Source of the DNA: Mimachlamys varia
Taxonomy: Eukaryota; Mollusca; Bivalvia; Pectinida; Pectinidae
Direction of reading: 5' to 3'
Assembly (NCBI GenBank): GCA_947623455.1
Contig: OX392543.1
Coordinates: 20,830,757-20,894,756 of the forward strand
DNA length: 64,000 nt
Position numbers and translations under genes: made by a program. How positions within the stretch are numbered: the first letter of the stretch is position 1; each line of letters starts with the position of its first letter. Shown here one piece after another: positions 1-10,424 of this stretch. The notes under the pieces were generated by a model, which was given only the letters and a program-made list of their open reading frames with translations, did no database searches and was not told the DNA's origin.

Positions 1-750
1 TAACTGCTTTTATGTTTGCTTTTAATACTTTAATTATGCTGTGCTTTTCAAAATCTAATTTTAATTATTTTTTGAATTTTGACTTTAATTTTTTGCTCTA
101 CATAGTACGTGAGACCAAACTTTGGAGCTCATGGCTAGGCTTACATTTCTGACACTAGTTCTACCTTTTATATCGTATAAAGTAGATAGAAAACTGCTAT
201 ACACCTGCTAGATGCGAGACCAAATTAGACTGCCTACTCAAAATAGTTAATGAATTTCTATATGATTGTATGATGTGAAAACAAAAATGTGCTATTTGGT
301 TTTTTTTTGGCAAAACCTTTTTAATTTACAAAATGTAAAGGTTTTTTTTTTTAGAATTGAGTGTAGATGTAAAATTTGTTAATACTCGAAAACTTCATTG
401 ATTTTCGTAAAAAATACTATTGATATTCCTAGATGTAACCAATGTTGTAAATCAAGATTGATTTTGATAAATCAGAAATTGATTTTTCATCCAGCAAGAC
501 ATTAGTTTATGAAATACTGGAGTAATTGAATTTGAAAATTTTTCTGAAGAAATTTCAAAGATAATTTTAAAAGGTGACTATCAAATATGACTATAGTTAT
601 ATTATTGTAATGATAAAAATTATATAAGTGGTTCTAGTTAAATGCCTAGGTGCTGAATTAATTTTCTTTATTGTAAGAATTATACCAGTAATTATCACAG
701 GAAAGATAACTCTGGCTTGGATTTCATACCTTTGATATGATCCATGATAG
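1..750. other. Intronic or upstream AT-rich sequence, no gene seen
   Basis: This stretch is very AT-rich, and I see no coding segment in it. The end of the EGFR kinase domain should lie upstream of the tail exons, but nothing here reads like its usual closing segment, so that exon is probably before the window. A small inverted repeat at about 312-345 pairs AAAACCTTT with AAAGGTTTT, with inner TTAC/GTAA. It lies beside long T runs and is probably simple-sequence noise. Confidence 0.5.
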
Positions 751-855
751 GGCGACGTTTTGAAGAAAATCCCTGAAGAAACTCCCTCACCTGTCACAGA
801 CCTAGCCGAATATTTCCCCGAGGGTTCCCAAAATGACCCTGAGACTCAGGCAGAG
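751..855 (+). CDS. Candidate alternative or cassette exon of the EGFR-like receptor tail
   Basis: The frame is 35 codons long, begins GDVLKKIPEETPSPVTDL and ends at GAG before a plausible GTACAA donor. The acceptor side is ATGATAG with only a weak pyrimidine tract, and the TAG at 748-750 blocks the frame further upstream. It is clearly more GC-rich than its surroundings. It is phase 0 at both ends, as is the next exon (3695-3859), so including or skipping it keeps frame. Its start (G-D-x-L-x-K-I-P, then DLA near residue 17) resembles the start of exon 3695-3859 (H-D-x-L-x-R-L-P, then DLA near residue 16), which suggests a duplicated exon. It lacks the DDYLQP docking tyrosine. The frame stays open to 1020, so the 3' border is not certain. 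It could also be a non-coding GC-rich patch. Confidence 0.4.
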
Positions 856-1529
856 GTACAAGCCCGCCACCAGAGGGCGCATGTCATGCATGACTCCATC
901 TCTAGTTTGAATGCATCTGTGTTTTTTATTTATCTCCCTTTATTCACCAGTTTCAGACACACACATGGTACGCCTCGTTTGATTGGCTCCTTGTATGCTT
1001 TTGATATTTATGTAGTTTAATATGTGAATGAGTTCTGATGCGATACAATACTGTTTTTATCAGTTTTGTGCTTCAATCACAATTGCATACAATGTTGCGA
1101 TCAAATGAGAATCGCATGCTTCTATGTCATACATTTATCCAAATTTCAATGATATTTGCTTGTTATTCAAATTTAATCGATATCATGCAAATGACATAAT
1201 GTTACAAAAGTGTCATGATGATTTTATGGTTAGAAATTTTTTTGAGAGATTTTCTATTCCTTGCTCGGTCTAAAAGAAGTTTCGTTAAACTCAGGTTTGA
1301 AGGCTTTACCGGGTAATTCGAAAATTAGCTAACTAAAAAAACAAATTAGAATTGAATGTCATTCTGTATGTAGTACATAGTGAAAGCTACCAAGCCAATC
1401 AGACTGGCGAATGAACTTCAATCCTTGCATGGAATTTGTACTTACTTGTATCCATAGCAACCTCCAATATTATATTCTATTTTTATCATTTACATTAATT
1501 TTACAATATGATTTATTTATTTCTTGCAG

Positions 1530-1890
1530 GAACAATTTCCATATTGTCTCCGTAGTTACAATTAATTGTGTTGTACTTGGCAAAATGTGATGATGTCATC
1601 AGCTTTTGTGGTTGATATGTCATCAGTTTGTGTGTATCAGGTTTTTTGCAGCTTCAGTCCTCAATATTGAATGCAGATAGTACCTGGGTGTGAAATTATT
1701 GTGTCCAATTATTTTTTCATCTGTAACCATGACAATAAAAATCCTAACCTACCTCAAATATGTAGTAAAAATTTGTCTTGGTGAAAGCCTTAACATACTT
1801 TATTCCCATTATTTATTTGTTAATTATCTAAATTTTAAGTGTTGTATTGACAATGTATTCAATAATAAATATGAATTTTTATGACTCAAA
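1530..1890 (+). other. Possible alternative terminal exon with poly(A) signals
   Basis: A good acceptor (TTTATTTCTTGCAG, ending at 1529) is followed in phase 0 by eleven codons, EQFPYCLRSYN, then TAA at 1563-1565. AATAAA motifs follow at 1734-1739 and 1864-1869. If spliced from a phase-0 upstream exon, it would truncate the receptor before its docking tyrosines. The support is only a splice site and common AT-rich hexamers, so chance is quite possible. Confidence 0.15.
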
Positions 1891-2036
1891 AATCTTGTAA
1901 TAGGTGTTTCATTCAAACTGGAGTAGCTAGCTAACACATTTTGTGCATGTTTTTGTGATTGAGTAATAATTAATACTTAAACAAACAAGTAGATTTTATT
2001 CTTAATTTAGACATCCTCCTCCATTTTCTTTAAATT

Positions 2037-2065
2037 TACAAAAAACAAACAAACAAACAAAAACA
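2037..2065. repeat. AAAC microsatellite
   Basis: Several AAAC units followed by an A-rich tail lie within the intron. This is a simple sequence repeat of no evident function. Confidence 0.7.
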
Positions 2066-2394
2066 AGAAAGAAACGAACACAAAAATATTGCATGAAATG
2101 ACAAAAAATGTAGATATATTGTAAAACACTTCTTAACAGCTAAATCAAATGCATGCCTTAGTAAATTAACGTATTTAAACTATTTTAAAGAGTAAAGCTA
2201 GGACATCAGTAGCTTTATACAATTGATGTTCATTAGAAAAATAAATATTTTATGCAAAACATTGCATGGTTTTAATCTTTATTATATATATTAAAAAAGG
2301 AATGAAAGTCATAACAAATTAACTGGTGATCCGGACCAGAAACCTAATTTTGTGAGTCATTTGGTCATATATTGATTTTTTCTTGTTTAAAACA

Positions 2395-2528
2395 TGTGCA
2401 GAATTTTTTTTGAAATGATTGAAATGTTTTGAAATTATTTCATTTGTATAGATTAAATTAAATGGTGTGCAGAAATTTTTTGAACTGATTAAAATGTTTT
2501 GAAATTATTCCATTTGTAGAGATTAAAT
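2395..2528. repeat. Direct duplication, 71-bp period
   Basis: Two adjacent copies begin TGTGCAGAA at 2395 and 2466. They share the block ATGTTTTGAAATTATT followed by CATTTGTA and GATTAAAT, with a few substitutions and indels between them. It is an intronic tandem duplication. Confidence 0.75.
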
Positions 2529-3694
2529 ATTTTTATCGTGAAGCTACAATGTAGGCATCTTTGACATATGGACTGCATAAGGAAATCTGAAAATACTGCA
2601 GCTATAACACTGAATGTACATGCACGTAATGTGCCGATGACCGTTTGTAACGGCAGAATGTCTGATCTGTCTGCAACTTACTCCATCTTTCACTCCCCTT
2701 ACTGACAACAATTATTATAATCATGCACTTTCTACAATGGTAAAATCATTTTCCCTGATGGAGAATTTATTCCATTTATAAGGTTATCATACGTATATAA
2801 ATCTGTACACATCTGTTGGGTTAGATATATTGTGTATTCCCCTCATTAATGATCGAATCTTGTATGTTTTATAGTTGTCTCCCTTTATTTTCTGGTATGT
2901 TGGGAATACATATGATATTTGTTAACAAAATCTCCACTTTTATCTTCTCCAATTATTCGCTAGCCTTTGGGGAAAATATCATATCTAAATAATTTATTTC
3001 TATAAATGTTAAAATGTTTTTGAACTTATAAGCATGGTTAAATAGTTATATAATCATGATTTTACCTTTACTTAAACTCTGAAAATGATTGATTAGATAT
3101 ATTTACTGTCCAAATATTTCATTATTTTCACTGTAAAGGTGAAAAAAATTACATATTGTGTTACAATTATGCAAATTATTTTTCACCTTTTCATTGTGTT
3201 TGTTTACTAGGAATCTAATTACTTTCATTGGTATTCATATATGTAGGTAATGGCTGTTTGTTACCATGGTTCAAAAATACGCTCACAAATTCTGAGACTT
3301 GTATTTAAAGATATTTTACCAGTATTGGTTTCTTCTTTCCGTACTGACCTTTGTTTATTTCTCTTAAATAGAAATATCTTCAAAAGACGAAGTCTCATTT
3401 CTCCGAGTAGTATTTATACATCAGGTTCTAAGAGTGACTTTAGCTTATTTACCCCTGATGAGCTAATGAGCTATTCTAATCATTGTCTGTCGTCAGGTTT
3501 GAACATGTTGACCAGAATAAAATCTTGTTGCAGATAATTTTGTTTCTTTTATAGTCTATTAATTTTATAAAGGGCATAGGATGTTCAAAATTCATAGCGA
3601 ATACGGAACCTAAAACTACATAGGCTATTCAACACATATTGAACATTTTTAAAACAAACTCATCTAATATTTTCCTGTTTTTACTTCATTGCAG

Positions 3695-3859
3695 CATGAC
3701 AAATTGATGCGACTGCCCAGCCATTCTTACGACAAAAACGATCTTGCTCGTAGCCTCAGTGTGGCGGGAGACTGCCCGGAGGAAGTTGTGGAAGCCGACG
3801 ACTATCTGCAGCCTCAGTCTCGTAATTCTGTGCCACCAGCAACACCCCTCACATCAAAG
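3695..3859 (+). CDS. EGFR: EGFR-like receptor tyrosine kinase, tail exon with DDYLQP site
   Basis: A 55-codon, phase 0-0 exon with acceptor TTGCAG at 3694 and donor AAG/GTAGAT. It begins HDKLMRLPSHSYDKND and contains EEVVEADDYLQPQ. It lines up with the segment just after the kinase domain in EGFR: vertebrate EGFR has an R-M-H-L-P stretch followed by DADEYLIPQ, and the insect receptor has F-T-R-L-P followed by PDDYLQPK. The DDYLQP tyrosine matches the family's post-kinase autophosphorylation and SH2-docking site (Tyr992 in older human numbering, a PLC-gamma site). The product would be cytoplasmic, on a type I membrane receptor. The exon ends ATPLTSK, and the next begins TPLLHPQ, matching the vertebrate TSRTPLL block across the splice. 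Confidence 0.85.
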
Positions 3860-4157
3860 GTAGATTGATGTTATCATTGTCGTTGATTAACAACATGATC
3901 TTGATAAAAGAAAACATCATTTCACCTTAACCACATTTTGCTGATAAATATTTTGGGAACAGATGTATAAGAAATGAACACTGTTTTATCTTAACCTAGA
4001 CAGTGATATCCACAAATTTAAGGGTTTGATATTTTCTTATCTAGCCTGAAGAAGCCTGATATTCCGCCTGAAGATGCCTGAGAGGGCAGAAAGGCCTTGC
4101 GGCAAAGTCTTTGTTTTTTTTCTTTTTTTTTATATATATATATATTTATCATTTCAG
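3860..4157 (+). other. Short intron with T/TA-rich acceptor tract
   Basis: A 298-nt intron. Its 3' end is a long T run broken by one C, then a (TA)n stretch (about 4110-4146), then TTTATCATTTCAG. The polypyrimidine tract is therefore part microsatellite and likely length-variable between individuals. Confidence 0.75.
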
Positions 4158-4368
4158 ACACCGTTACTGCACCCACAGGATGCGGCCACAAATTTTGATA
4201 CCAAAGAGCGAGACCCTCATCAGCAGCCACGACGAGAGAAAAGATACGGACATCTGGAGTCCGCAGCTGCTGCTCGTAAAAAGCGAGAGTTATCCCCCAC
4301 TAGAGGAAGGGGGAATAGCATCAATTCTCGCTACAGTTCAGATCCCGTCCAATTTTTAAGGGGAGGAG
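4158..4368 (+). CDS. EGFR: EGFR-like receptor tail exon with RYSSDP motif
   Basis: A 211-nt exon: 70 codons plus one base (ends phase 1). It opens TPLLHPQDAATNFDTKERD, has a very basic middle (RREKRYGHLE, then AAAARKKRELSP), and carries NSINSRYSSDPVQF. The RYSSDP hexapeptide is a conserved landmark of the vertebrate EGFR tail (RYSSDPTG), which makes the family assignment firm. The acceptor is ATTTCAG at 4157; the donor is GGAG/GTAGGA. The last G joins AA at 5021 to make a Glu codon. The basic, low-complexity middle is poorly conserved in the family and probably unstructured. Confidence 0.85.
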
Positions 4369-5020
4369 GTAGGATTATATCCTTATTTAAGAAAAATGAC
4401 AGCCTTCTGTAATTTAAATCTGTTGTATTTTTGATCACGCCATTGATCTTAGCTTACAATTGCTTTGGCTCAAGAGAATTTTATTTTTGTGTAGAAATAA
4501 AAGAGTTCAAGAGAGGTGTATTTTCTTGAGGATACTCTTTGCTGCAGTAAACCGAAATCAAAACTGTTGTTTGTGCAATACTACCAAGAAAGGTAGCTAC
4601 GCATTGAAAGCCTATTATTTGTAGCTCCATTAACTTTTCACCACTGGAAACACATTTAAGCTCTTCCAATTGAAAGGTTGGACTAGTTCATTTTAAAGTT
4701 TCAGAGGTAAATGAGTTATGCAATTTTTTAAACCGTTTTCAAAGAGTTTTTTTTGAGATAATTTCAAAGTTGTTGTTATCATCTGCCGGTTATTAGCTTA
4801 GAATTGTTAAATTTCGCATTTGTATAAAAGTTTGCAATTTTCTCTCTGAAACTTACTTGCGGTGGCCTAATTTTATGAATTTATAAATCTGTATTATATG
4901 GCCACAATCTTGAATTTTCACGAGGTGTTAACCTTTTCAAATTTAGTGAAAATTTAAACCTTCATGAATAATGGCAAATATAAGCTGATAAAACATATCA
5001 CGTCTGTTTTGAATCTGTAG
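4369..5020 (+). other. Intron, nothing further seen
   Basis: 652 nt of AT-rich intron ending in TTTTGAATCTGTAG. I see no repeats or other features in it. Confidence 0.7.
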
Positions 5021-5206
5021 AAGAGCCAGATGCAGTGATTTTGTCTCCCAGTCGGAAAAGTCCTGTCAGGAACGGCTCCATGGGCTATCCAGACCCGGCC
5101 CAGTTAATAGAGTCCGGTAAAATCCAGCTCCCAGTGGACGAGGACGACTATTTACAACCAAAGTCATCAAAACCCAGATTGTATACTGATCTGATTGAGA
5201 ACCCTG
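5021..5206 (+). CDS. EGFR: EGFR-like receptor tail exon with second DDYLQP site
   Basis: A 186-nt exon (62 codon equivalents, phase 1 in and out). It reads E-EPDAVILSPSRKSPVRNG, then GKIQLPVDEDDYLQPKSS, and ends LYTDLIENP. The LPVDEDDYLxP block matches the insect EGFR tail (DLPVDEDDYLMP) closely, so it is a second docking tyrosine of the same class as in exon 3695-3859. The serine/proline-rich start has possible proline-directed phosphosites (LSPS, KSPV). The donor is CCTG/GTAAAT. The split codon G/AT gives Asp and completes an NPDY motif with the next exon. Confidence 0.88.
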
Positions 5207-5986
5207 GTAAATATACATGCGATATACTGAACACCAACTTATTTTCGCTGCGACTTAATTTCGCGTTTCATATGAAACTACTATTTCGCGGGGGTTAATT
5301 TCGCGATAAATTCCGTGGTAAATCCCAAGTACATTACGGAACAATATTCTTACATTTAGCATACCTCTGATTGAAATTATTTCGTAGCGATAACTTTTTG
5401 CGAATTTAAATCACCCGAGAAATACGCGAAAAGTAATCGAAAAGCGAAAATGAGTTTGTTAACAGTACTTCACAAGGAGTTTACAGTACAATACTGCATT
5501 AAGCTAGAGTTTTCTCTGTTCATGTTTTCCATAATAAAGCATTTGAAATATACTTATAAGCACAATATATGCCTTTGAATATCGTAATACATTACAATAT
5601 GAATACTAAATTAAAATACCGACCTCTATTAGACATATTATTTAAAAAAATTAACACTATAGTGTTATATACACGAATTCTGGATTGCTAATAGTAGGGT
5701 TAAAACCCAATCAGGACAAGTGTAATGTATAAATTGGTTAATTGTCTACTTTAACCCATTTTGATTGGTTAAGTTCATGTTTGATTTCAGTAATACTTGC
5801 CATGTTTTAATATGTATATTCATTACACACGAAAATAAACCTTGAAGCCCGAAAACAGTATTTCAATACCATATTATCTGATATCGGATAGGAATTAAAA
5901 ATGAAATGGTTCATGTTGGGTATTTGATAATTTAGATAGAATTTGTCATGACATGAAGCTTACGTTTTCTATGGGATGTTTTCCAG
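5207..5986 (+). other. Last intron
   Basis: A 780-nt intron that contains the MITE-like element at 5230-5457 only about 23 nt from its donor. The rest is AT-rich. The acceptor GGATGTTTTCCAG ends at 5986. Confidence 0.75.
5230..5457. mobile_element. MITE-like inverted-repeat element with TTTCGCG motifs
   Basis: About 228 bp bounded by imperfect terminal inverted repeats of roughly 35 bp. The left arm (about 5230-5268) carries ATTTTCGCT and AATTTCGCG; the right arm (about 5422-5457) carries ACGCGAAAAG and AAAGCGAAAAT. No open frame or transposase is present, as expected of a non-autonomous element. CpG-rich 'TTTCGCG' palindromic elements of this sort are common in bivalve and gastropod introns. 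I did not find a clear target-site duplication, so the exact ends are approximate. Confidence 0.6.
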
Positions 5987-6234
5987 ATTACATGAATGAC
6001 AACAGTGTATTTGAGAATGACCCACCTCCAGAACCGGAACCCGTCCTCAATTTTGAGAATCCAGAATATTTTGAAGATATCAGCAGTCCAAAAATTAATG
6101 GTAAAAAACCTCCAGGCTATAAAAATAACCGCAGTAGAGACTATTACAATGAATTGGGAGGACACGGCAAACAGCACGGGGAACTGAAACCGTTAATGAT
6201 ATCCGACAGCTCACCGTCTGAATCGGCTGTGTAG
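5987..6234 (+). CDS. EGFR: EGFR-like receptor, C-terminal exon with NPxY and YYNE motifs
   Basis: The last coding exon: 81 residues plus the codon completed across the splice, with TAG at 6232-6234. Across the junction it reads ENPDYMNDN, then NFENPEYFED, then RSRDYYNELGG, GELKPLM and a C-terminus of SSPSESAV. ENPDY and ENPEY are NPxY motifs, the Shc PTB-type docking sites of ErbB tails. DYMN and YYNE fit the pYxN rule for Grb2 SH2 binding. The D-Y-Y-N-E and E-L-K-P-L blocks match the end of the insect EGFR tail (EYYND, RELQPL). With the three exons before it, this gives 269 residues of cytoplasmic tail, or 304 if exon 751-855 is included. Confidence 0.9.
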
Positions 6235-7594
6235 TCACGGACCGAGAATGATGACCTCTGGTCATCCTAGCTCCTAATACTGCCAAAGTTCTGTGTAGAT
6301 TTGTAACACTTGGTTGTGTAAGTGCTGAAGTACTGATAAAAATAATCAGTTCATATGTACTTAGCAGAAACTTGACTGCATCATCAACTACAATGTGTCA
6401 AACAAGTAGACAAAATGTCCATGTAGAATATATGTGAGTGATTCTTATTGGTCCATTGATCAATCAGGAAGAGAAGAGGAAATGTGGATACGTAAATGTG
6501 ATTGGTCCGTATTGTGACCTCAGGTGACCCCTTAGTGATGTCTGGAAAAGACCAGATCTTAAAGAAAAGGATGCAAGATTCTCTTATCTGATACAGCTTT
6601 GAAGGAATCCATTTTGAAAGGTTCTAAACCTTCATGAATTTGCAACATGTGATAGATTTGCAAGTGGGATTAATGTCCAGAAATGTATAGCTTCGTAAAT
6701 GGATACAGGAACACATAACTGTAGTCGATGGGTTTCTTGAAAATTGAAAAGCTCATAAAAGTGCCATCTTGTAGTATATTTTCATTTGAAAGTGACTGGG
6801 ATAGCAACTCTGTAAGGTGGCCTTGACCTTTAAGAATGTGATACAGGATATGTGCGTTTTTACATGGACCAACAACAAAACAGTTGTGTATCATCACATC
6901 TGTTGCTATAGCAACCAAAATTGAATGACATCGAAGATCGAGTTTTATTCAATTTTGATTGGTTGTTAAAAAGAAATTGCCATAATACTTACTCTAATTT
7001 AATGGCCTGTTTACTTACTGTCTTACATTGTATTCAAATGTATACATTGTATTCAAATGTGACAAAATGGCTATTGTTATATTATGTTATCATTGTATTT
7101 GGTGTTATTTGAATTGAACTAAAAAATGTTTTAACACGTGGGATATTCAAAAAGCATTTTACCAAAAGTTTCCAAATGTTTATCCTCATATGAAAAGTGA
7201 TATATATGTCTTGGAATCTTAACTGGAAACAGCAAATTTTGTATTGTTTGTTAAGCGATAATTACTGAAATTTCTTGCAATCACTATTTACATAATTATG
7301 TGAGTTACACAAAAACAGGTTCTTTCAAAAGGAAAATGAATTTTTTTTGGGATGGTTCCCTCCATTGAGCAAACAAAATATGTTATTTTAAAAGAAATGG
7401 ATTACCTTCCATTGAAGAAGTATTTTTATTGGGAAACAATAATTTGACGATTACTATGTATCTATGCAATCTTTGATCTTGATCTTTTTCAATATCAAAT
7501 GTTCAGTAGTTGTGATCAAACAGCACTGTGTAATTATGATTTCCTCAAAAATTCAAATAAGTCATATTGATATCTTGACTACATGATGCATGTT
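6235..7594 (+). other. 3' UTR and intergenic flank of the EGFR-like gene
   Basis: There is no further coding segment. Scanning by eye I find no AATAAA or ATTAAA here; only weak variants such as AATATA (about 6427) occur. The first standard signals downstream are ATTAAA at 7652-7657 and AATAAA at 7695-7700, both inside the first repeat unit. Short frames such as 6921-7112 have no family resemblance and are taken as chance. Confidence 0.6.
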
Positions 7595-8670
7595 ATAAAT
7601 GGACATTTTAGTAGCTAAACAATATTCTTTTTGAGCGAAGTTGTTCAGGAAATTAAATAAGCATCTTTTAAGAATGTACAACCCACCCAACAACAATAAA
7701 TTCAATTAGGAAAAAAAACAAATAAAGAAACAAAAGCTTGTAGTATTTGCCATGATTTCTCTTTGGGAAGAAATAAAGGTAAAATAATAGACCCACCAGT
7801 ATTTATAGCTTGTACCTATTGTTGACAAAATCCGTCCTACGAAACACATTATCACCAGCTTGATATTTGAGTTAATGGTGCAGGCTTTATCTCAGAGAAG
7901 TTCACATTGAAATTGAAGACACTGAGAACCTTTGCCCGGATATCTATCAAAATAAATTCATTTACCCCTAAAGACACATTGGACCTCTTCTACGTCAAAG
8001 GTTGGAATAGCTCATTATGGAAGTAAAGGGGTGGGTGAGTTCAAGTTGCTCTGATTTGTGCAGTATAGAATTGAAAATTTCTTTCATTGATGAAGTGGTT
8101 TGGCTTTCTACCACTGTGAAATTGACACGTGATCTTCGATTTCAGTATGAAATTGTCACTGCTATCTTTCACCTGTTCATGTTTCACCTGATATTAACAG
8201 TTGCATACATTCAATTTTTGATTATTCAGCGTGGGCTTAATATTGGGTTTCTGTTTACAATAATTGAAAACGACATTAGCATTGAATTTAAATAAATTTA
8301 CCAATCAGAAGTCCACAGATTTTAGTTTTTGCTGAAATGAATAAATTCTGGCTGCTTTTTCATACTTCATACCCCCCAAACATATGCCCAATGAAGATTT
8401 GAAAGCAAGAGAACCTTTAGGAAACTATTGATATACTTTTGTAAAGCATTAGGTGTTATATTCGAGTAAAGAAGATATTTTCGAAAGTTTTCCTAACGTT
8501 CATTATATAAATATATGTCATTGCCAACATGCAAATGACCTAATCAATATGTAAAATTCACATAACTTTATTTGTAATAATAGTTATTACTTCATTAAAA
8601 CATATTTTGACGTTTTCACCATCATTTCAGTATTCACAAAATTGGACTGTACACCCGAAAGACATTCGTA

Positions 8671-8754
8671 TGGTGGCATATTTCAGCCATTGACTTTCGA
8701 CCTACCTATGTTGACATAGATGAATCGAAAGTCGACGGCAGGAATGTGCCACCA
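8671..8754 (+). other. Conserved 84-nt hairpin, unit 1 copy
   Basis: Two 30-nt arms (8671-8700 and 8725-8754) pair with two mismatches and three positions that would be G-U in + strand RNA. Nine perfect pairs close the top (GACTTTCGA with TCGAAAGTC). The 24-nt middle holds a symmetric 5x5 internal loop, then CTATG/CATAG around a TTGA tetraloop. Size and shape are like a microRNA precursor, but a palindrome left by a mobile element would look similar. Sequence flanking the hairpin differs between diverged units, yet the 84 nt do not. Transcription is not shown by sequence alone. Confidence 0.6.
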
Positions 8755-10424
8755 GGCACTCGAGTTGCATCAAAGGACGCACAAGAAATCTGAACCACAA
8801 ACATATCTCTCAGGTATTGCTTTTGTTTATGGAGGTGTTAAAGTTGACCCAGCCCGAATTGAAGAAACTCTCGAGTTGGTAATTCCTATTGTGGAGTAAC
8901 ATTTTTGGGTCAGATTTGTCAATATGTTCTGAAAAAGTTATGGATTATGAACTTACAATTACAGAAATAAGTGGAACAGTTCTTCAAAAGTTGGTTGACA
9001 TTTTGGAAACAATTATAATAAATGAATGAATAACTGTGCTCTAAGACGAGAGTTTATTGGTGTAAGATAATATGGTAGCAAGCTGTTAATTAGCGTATAA
9101 CCACAACATCGTAATCCTCCTAGGATTATATTACTACTAATCTCATTAATGATTAACATTATTGTTATGACGGGCTAAAAAGTGTCTTGTCACTTTCAGT
9201 GCCCTGTAAAAAGCCTAGAATATAATATTACAGAACCTAGCCTAGATCACAGATTATGCATGACTAAATATAATAATTAATATAATTACGTTTCTGTATA
9301 TTGTTTCATTATTGCACTATATACAACACTTTATTAGAAAGGTTGTGTACGATATTGTTTATGTGTATATATATTATAGTATTTGTTATACCGTTGTTGT
9401 TTTTTGTCATTATTATATAATTAAAATATGCATGTGATAGAACTATTACGATACAAACGACAAAATGTATCGAGTAAACATGTATTAATATGTTATCAGC
9501 TATATTATTTTGTATTTGACCTTGGCACCTACTGGTTTTAGAGGTCAAGGTCATGCATGGAATCAATCTGGTATGACCTTGTATATTTTGTCAGGATTTT
9601 TGTTGAAATTGACATAATACATCTTGATAACGTTTCACATGTTTTCAATAGATAATGATTTTTTTATCGTTTAACTGTCCATTCATAAAATCATGTCTTC
9701 CATGTATATCATGATTTAGTCATGTGACATAAAAGGCACGCGATTTCAAGGTCATGTGCCTATTGAAGAAAAATGAATGTCTTTTGTTATCAAGAGATTG
9801 GCTAAACTAAAAAAATCTGAGATTATTTAATTTTTCAACATGATAATTGATTACTAACTTGATACTAGGTAATAATCCATTAAAAGAGCTACACTTCTGA
9901 GCTTTACAAATTGTTAACCTTCTTGGAATGTTGGAATGCAAAAGATGATCGTTTATTTAAATCTTTGTTCTTTCTACGTTTTTCCATTTTACAAAATTGC
10001 TGCCAAATCGGCGTAAATGTGCGATTTTATATTCCGTTATTTCAATTGGGATTAGTGACAGTTATTTAATTACTTCATAACTTAAGTGTTAATTAAATGG
10101 ACCATATATTGTTATATCTAATTGGACCAAATTGAAATTATTTTGAAAATGACCCTGTGCAACATAGCCTAGCAGCTATTTTTCATTTAATTTGGCTTCA
10201 ATCAACGGCAATGCATATATGAATCCTACAGGACGTATTAATCTTATAATACAATGTACGACTACAAGATCGCTGGTTGCTGACGACTCAACAATGTCTC
10301 ATAATGTGTGAAATCCAAATTATGCTGTTAATTGCTTTAAAAGAGATTTGTATTTATTTCAATGTTTTTGTTTTATTGTCTTTGAAAAGAAAACTAGAAT
10401 CATGTTTAAATCCAGCTGATGACG

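Larger units (their letters stand above)
856..3694 (+). other. Long intron between candidate exon and first firm tail exon
   Basis: About 2.8 kb of AT-rich sequence that ends in an acceptor, TTCATTGCAG, at 3694. It contains a strong-looking unused acceptor at 1529, a simple AAAC repeat and a 71-bp direct duplication, listed separately. The rest shows nothing I can name. Confidence 0.5.

Noticed and set aside
2592..2703. GC-richer intron patch with acceptor-like TACTGCAG and an open frame of about 35 codons
   Set aside because: The polypyrimidine tract is poor, there is no clear donor before the stop, and the peptide does not fit the EGFR tail.
3250..3537. 95-codon plus-strand frame in the EGFR intron
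   Set aside because: Composition is not gene-like, there is no family resemblance, and it lies between exons of the same-strand receptor gene.
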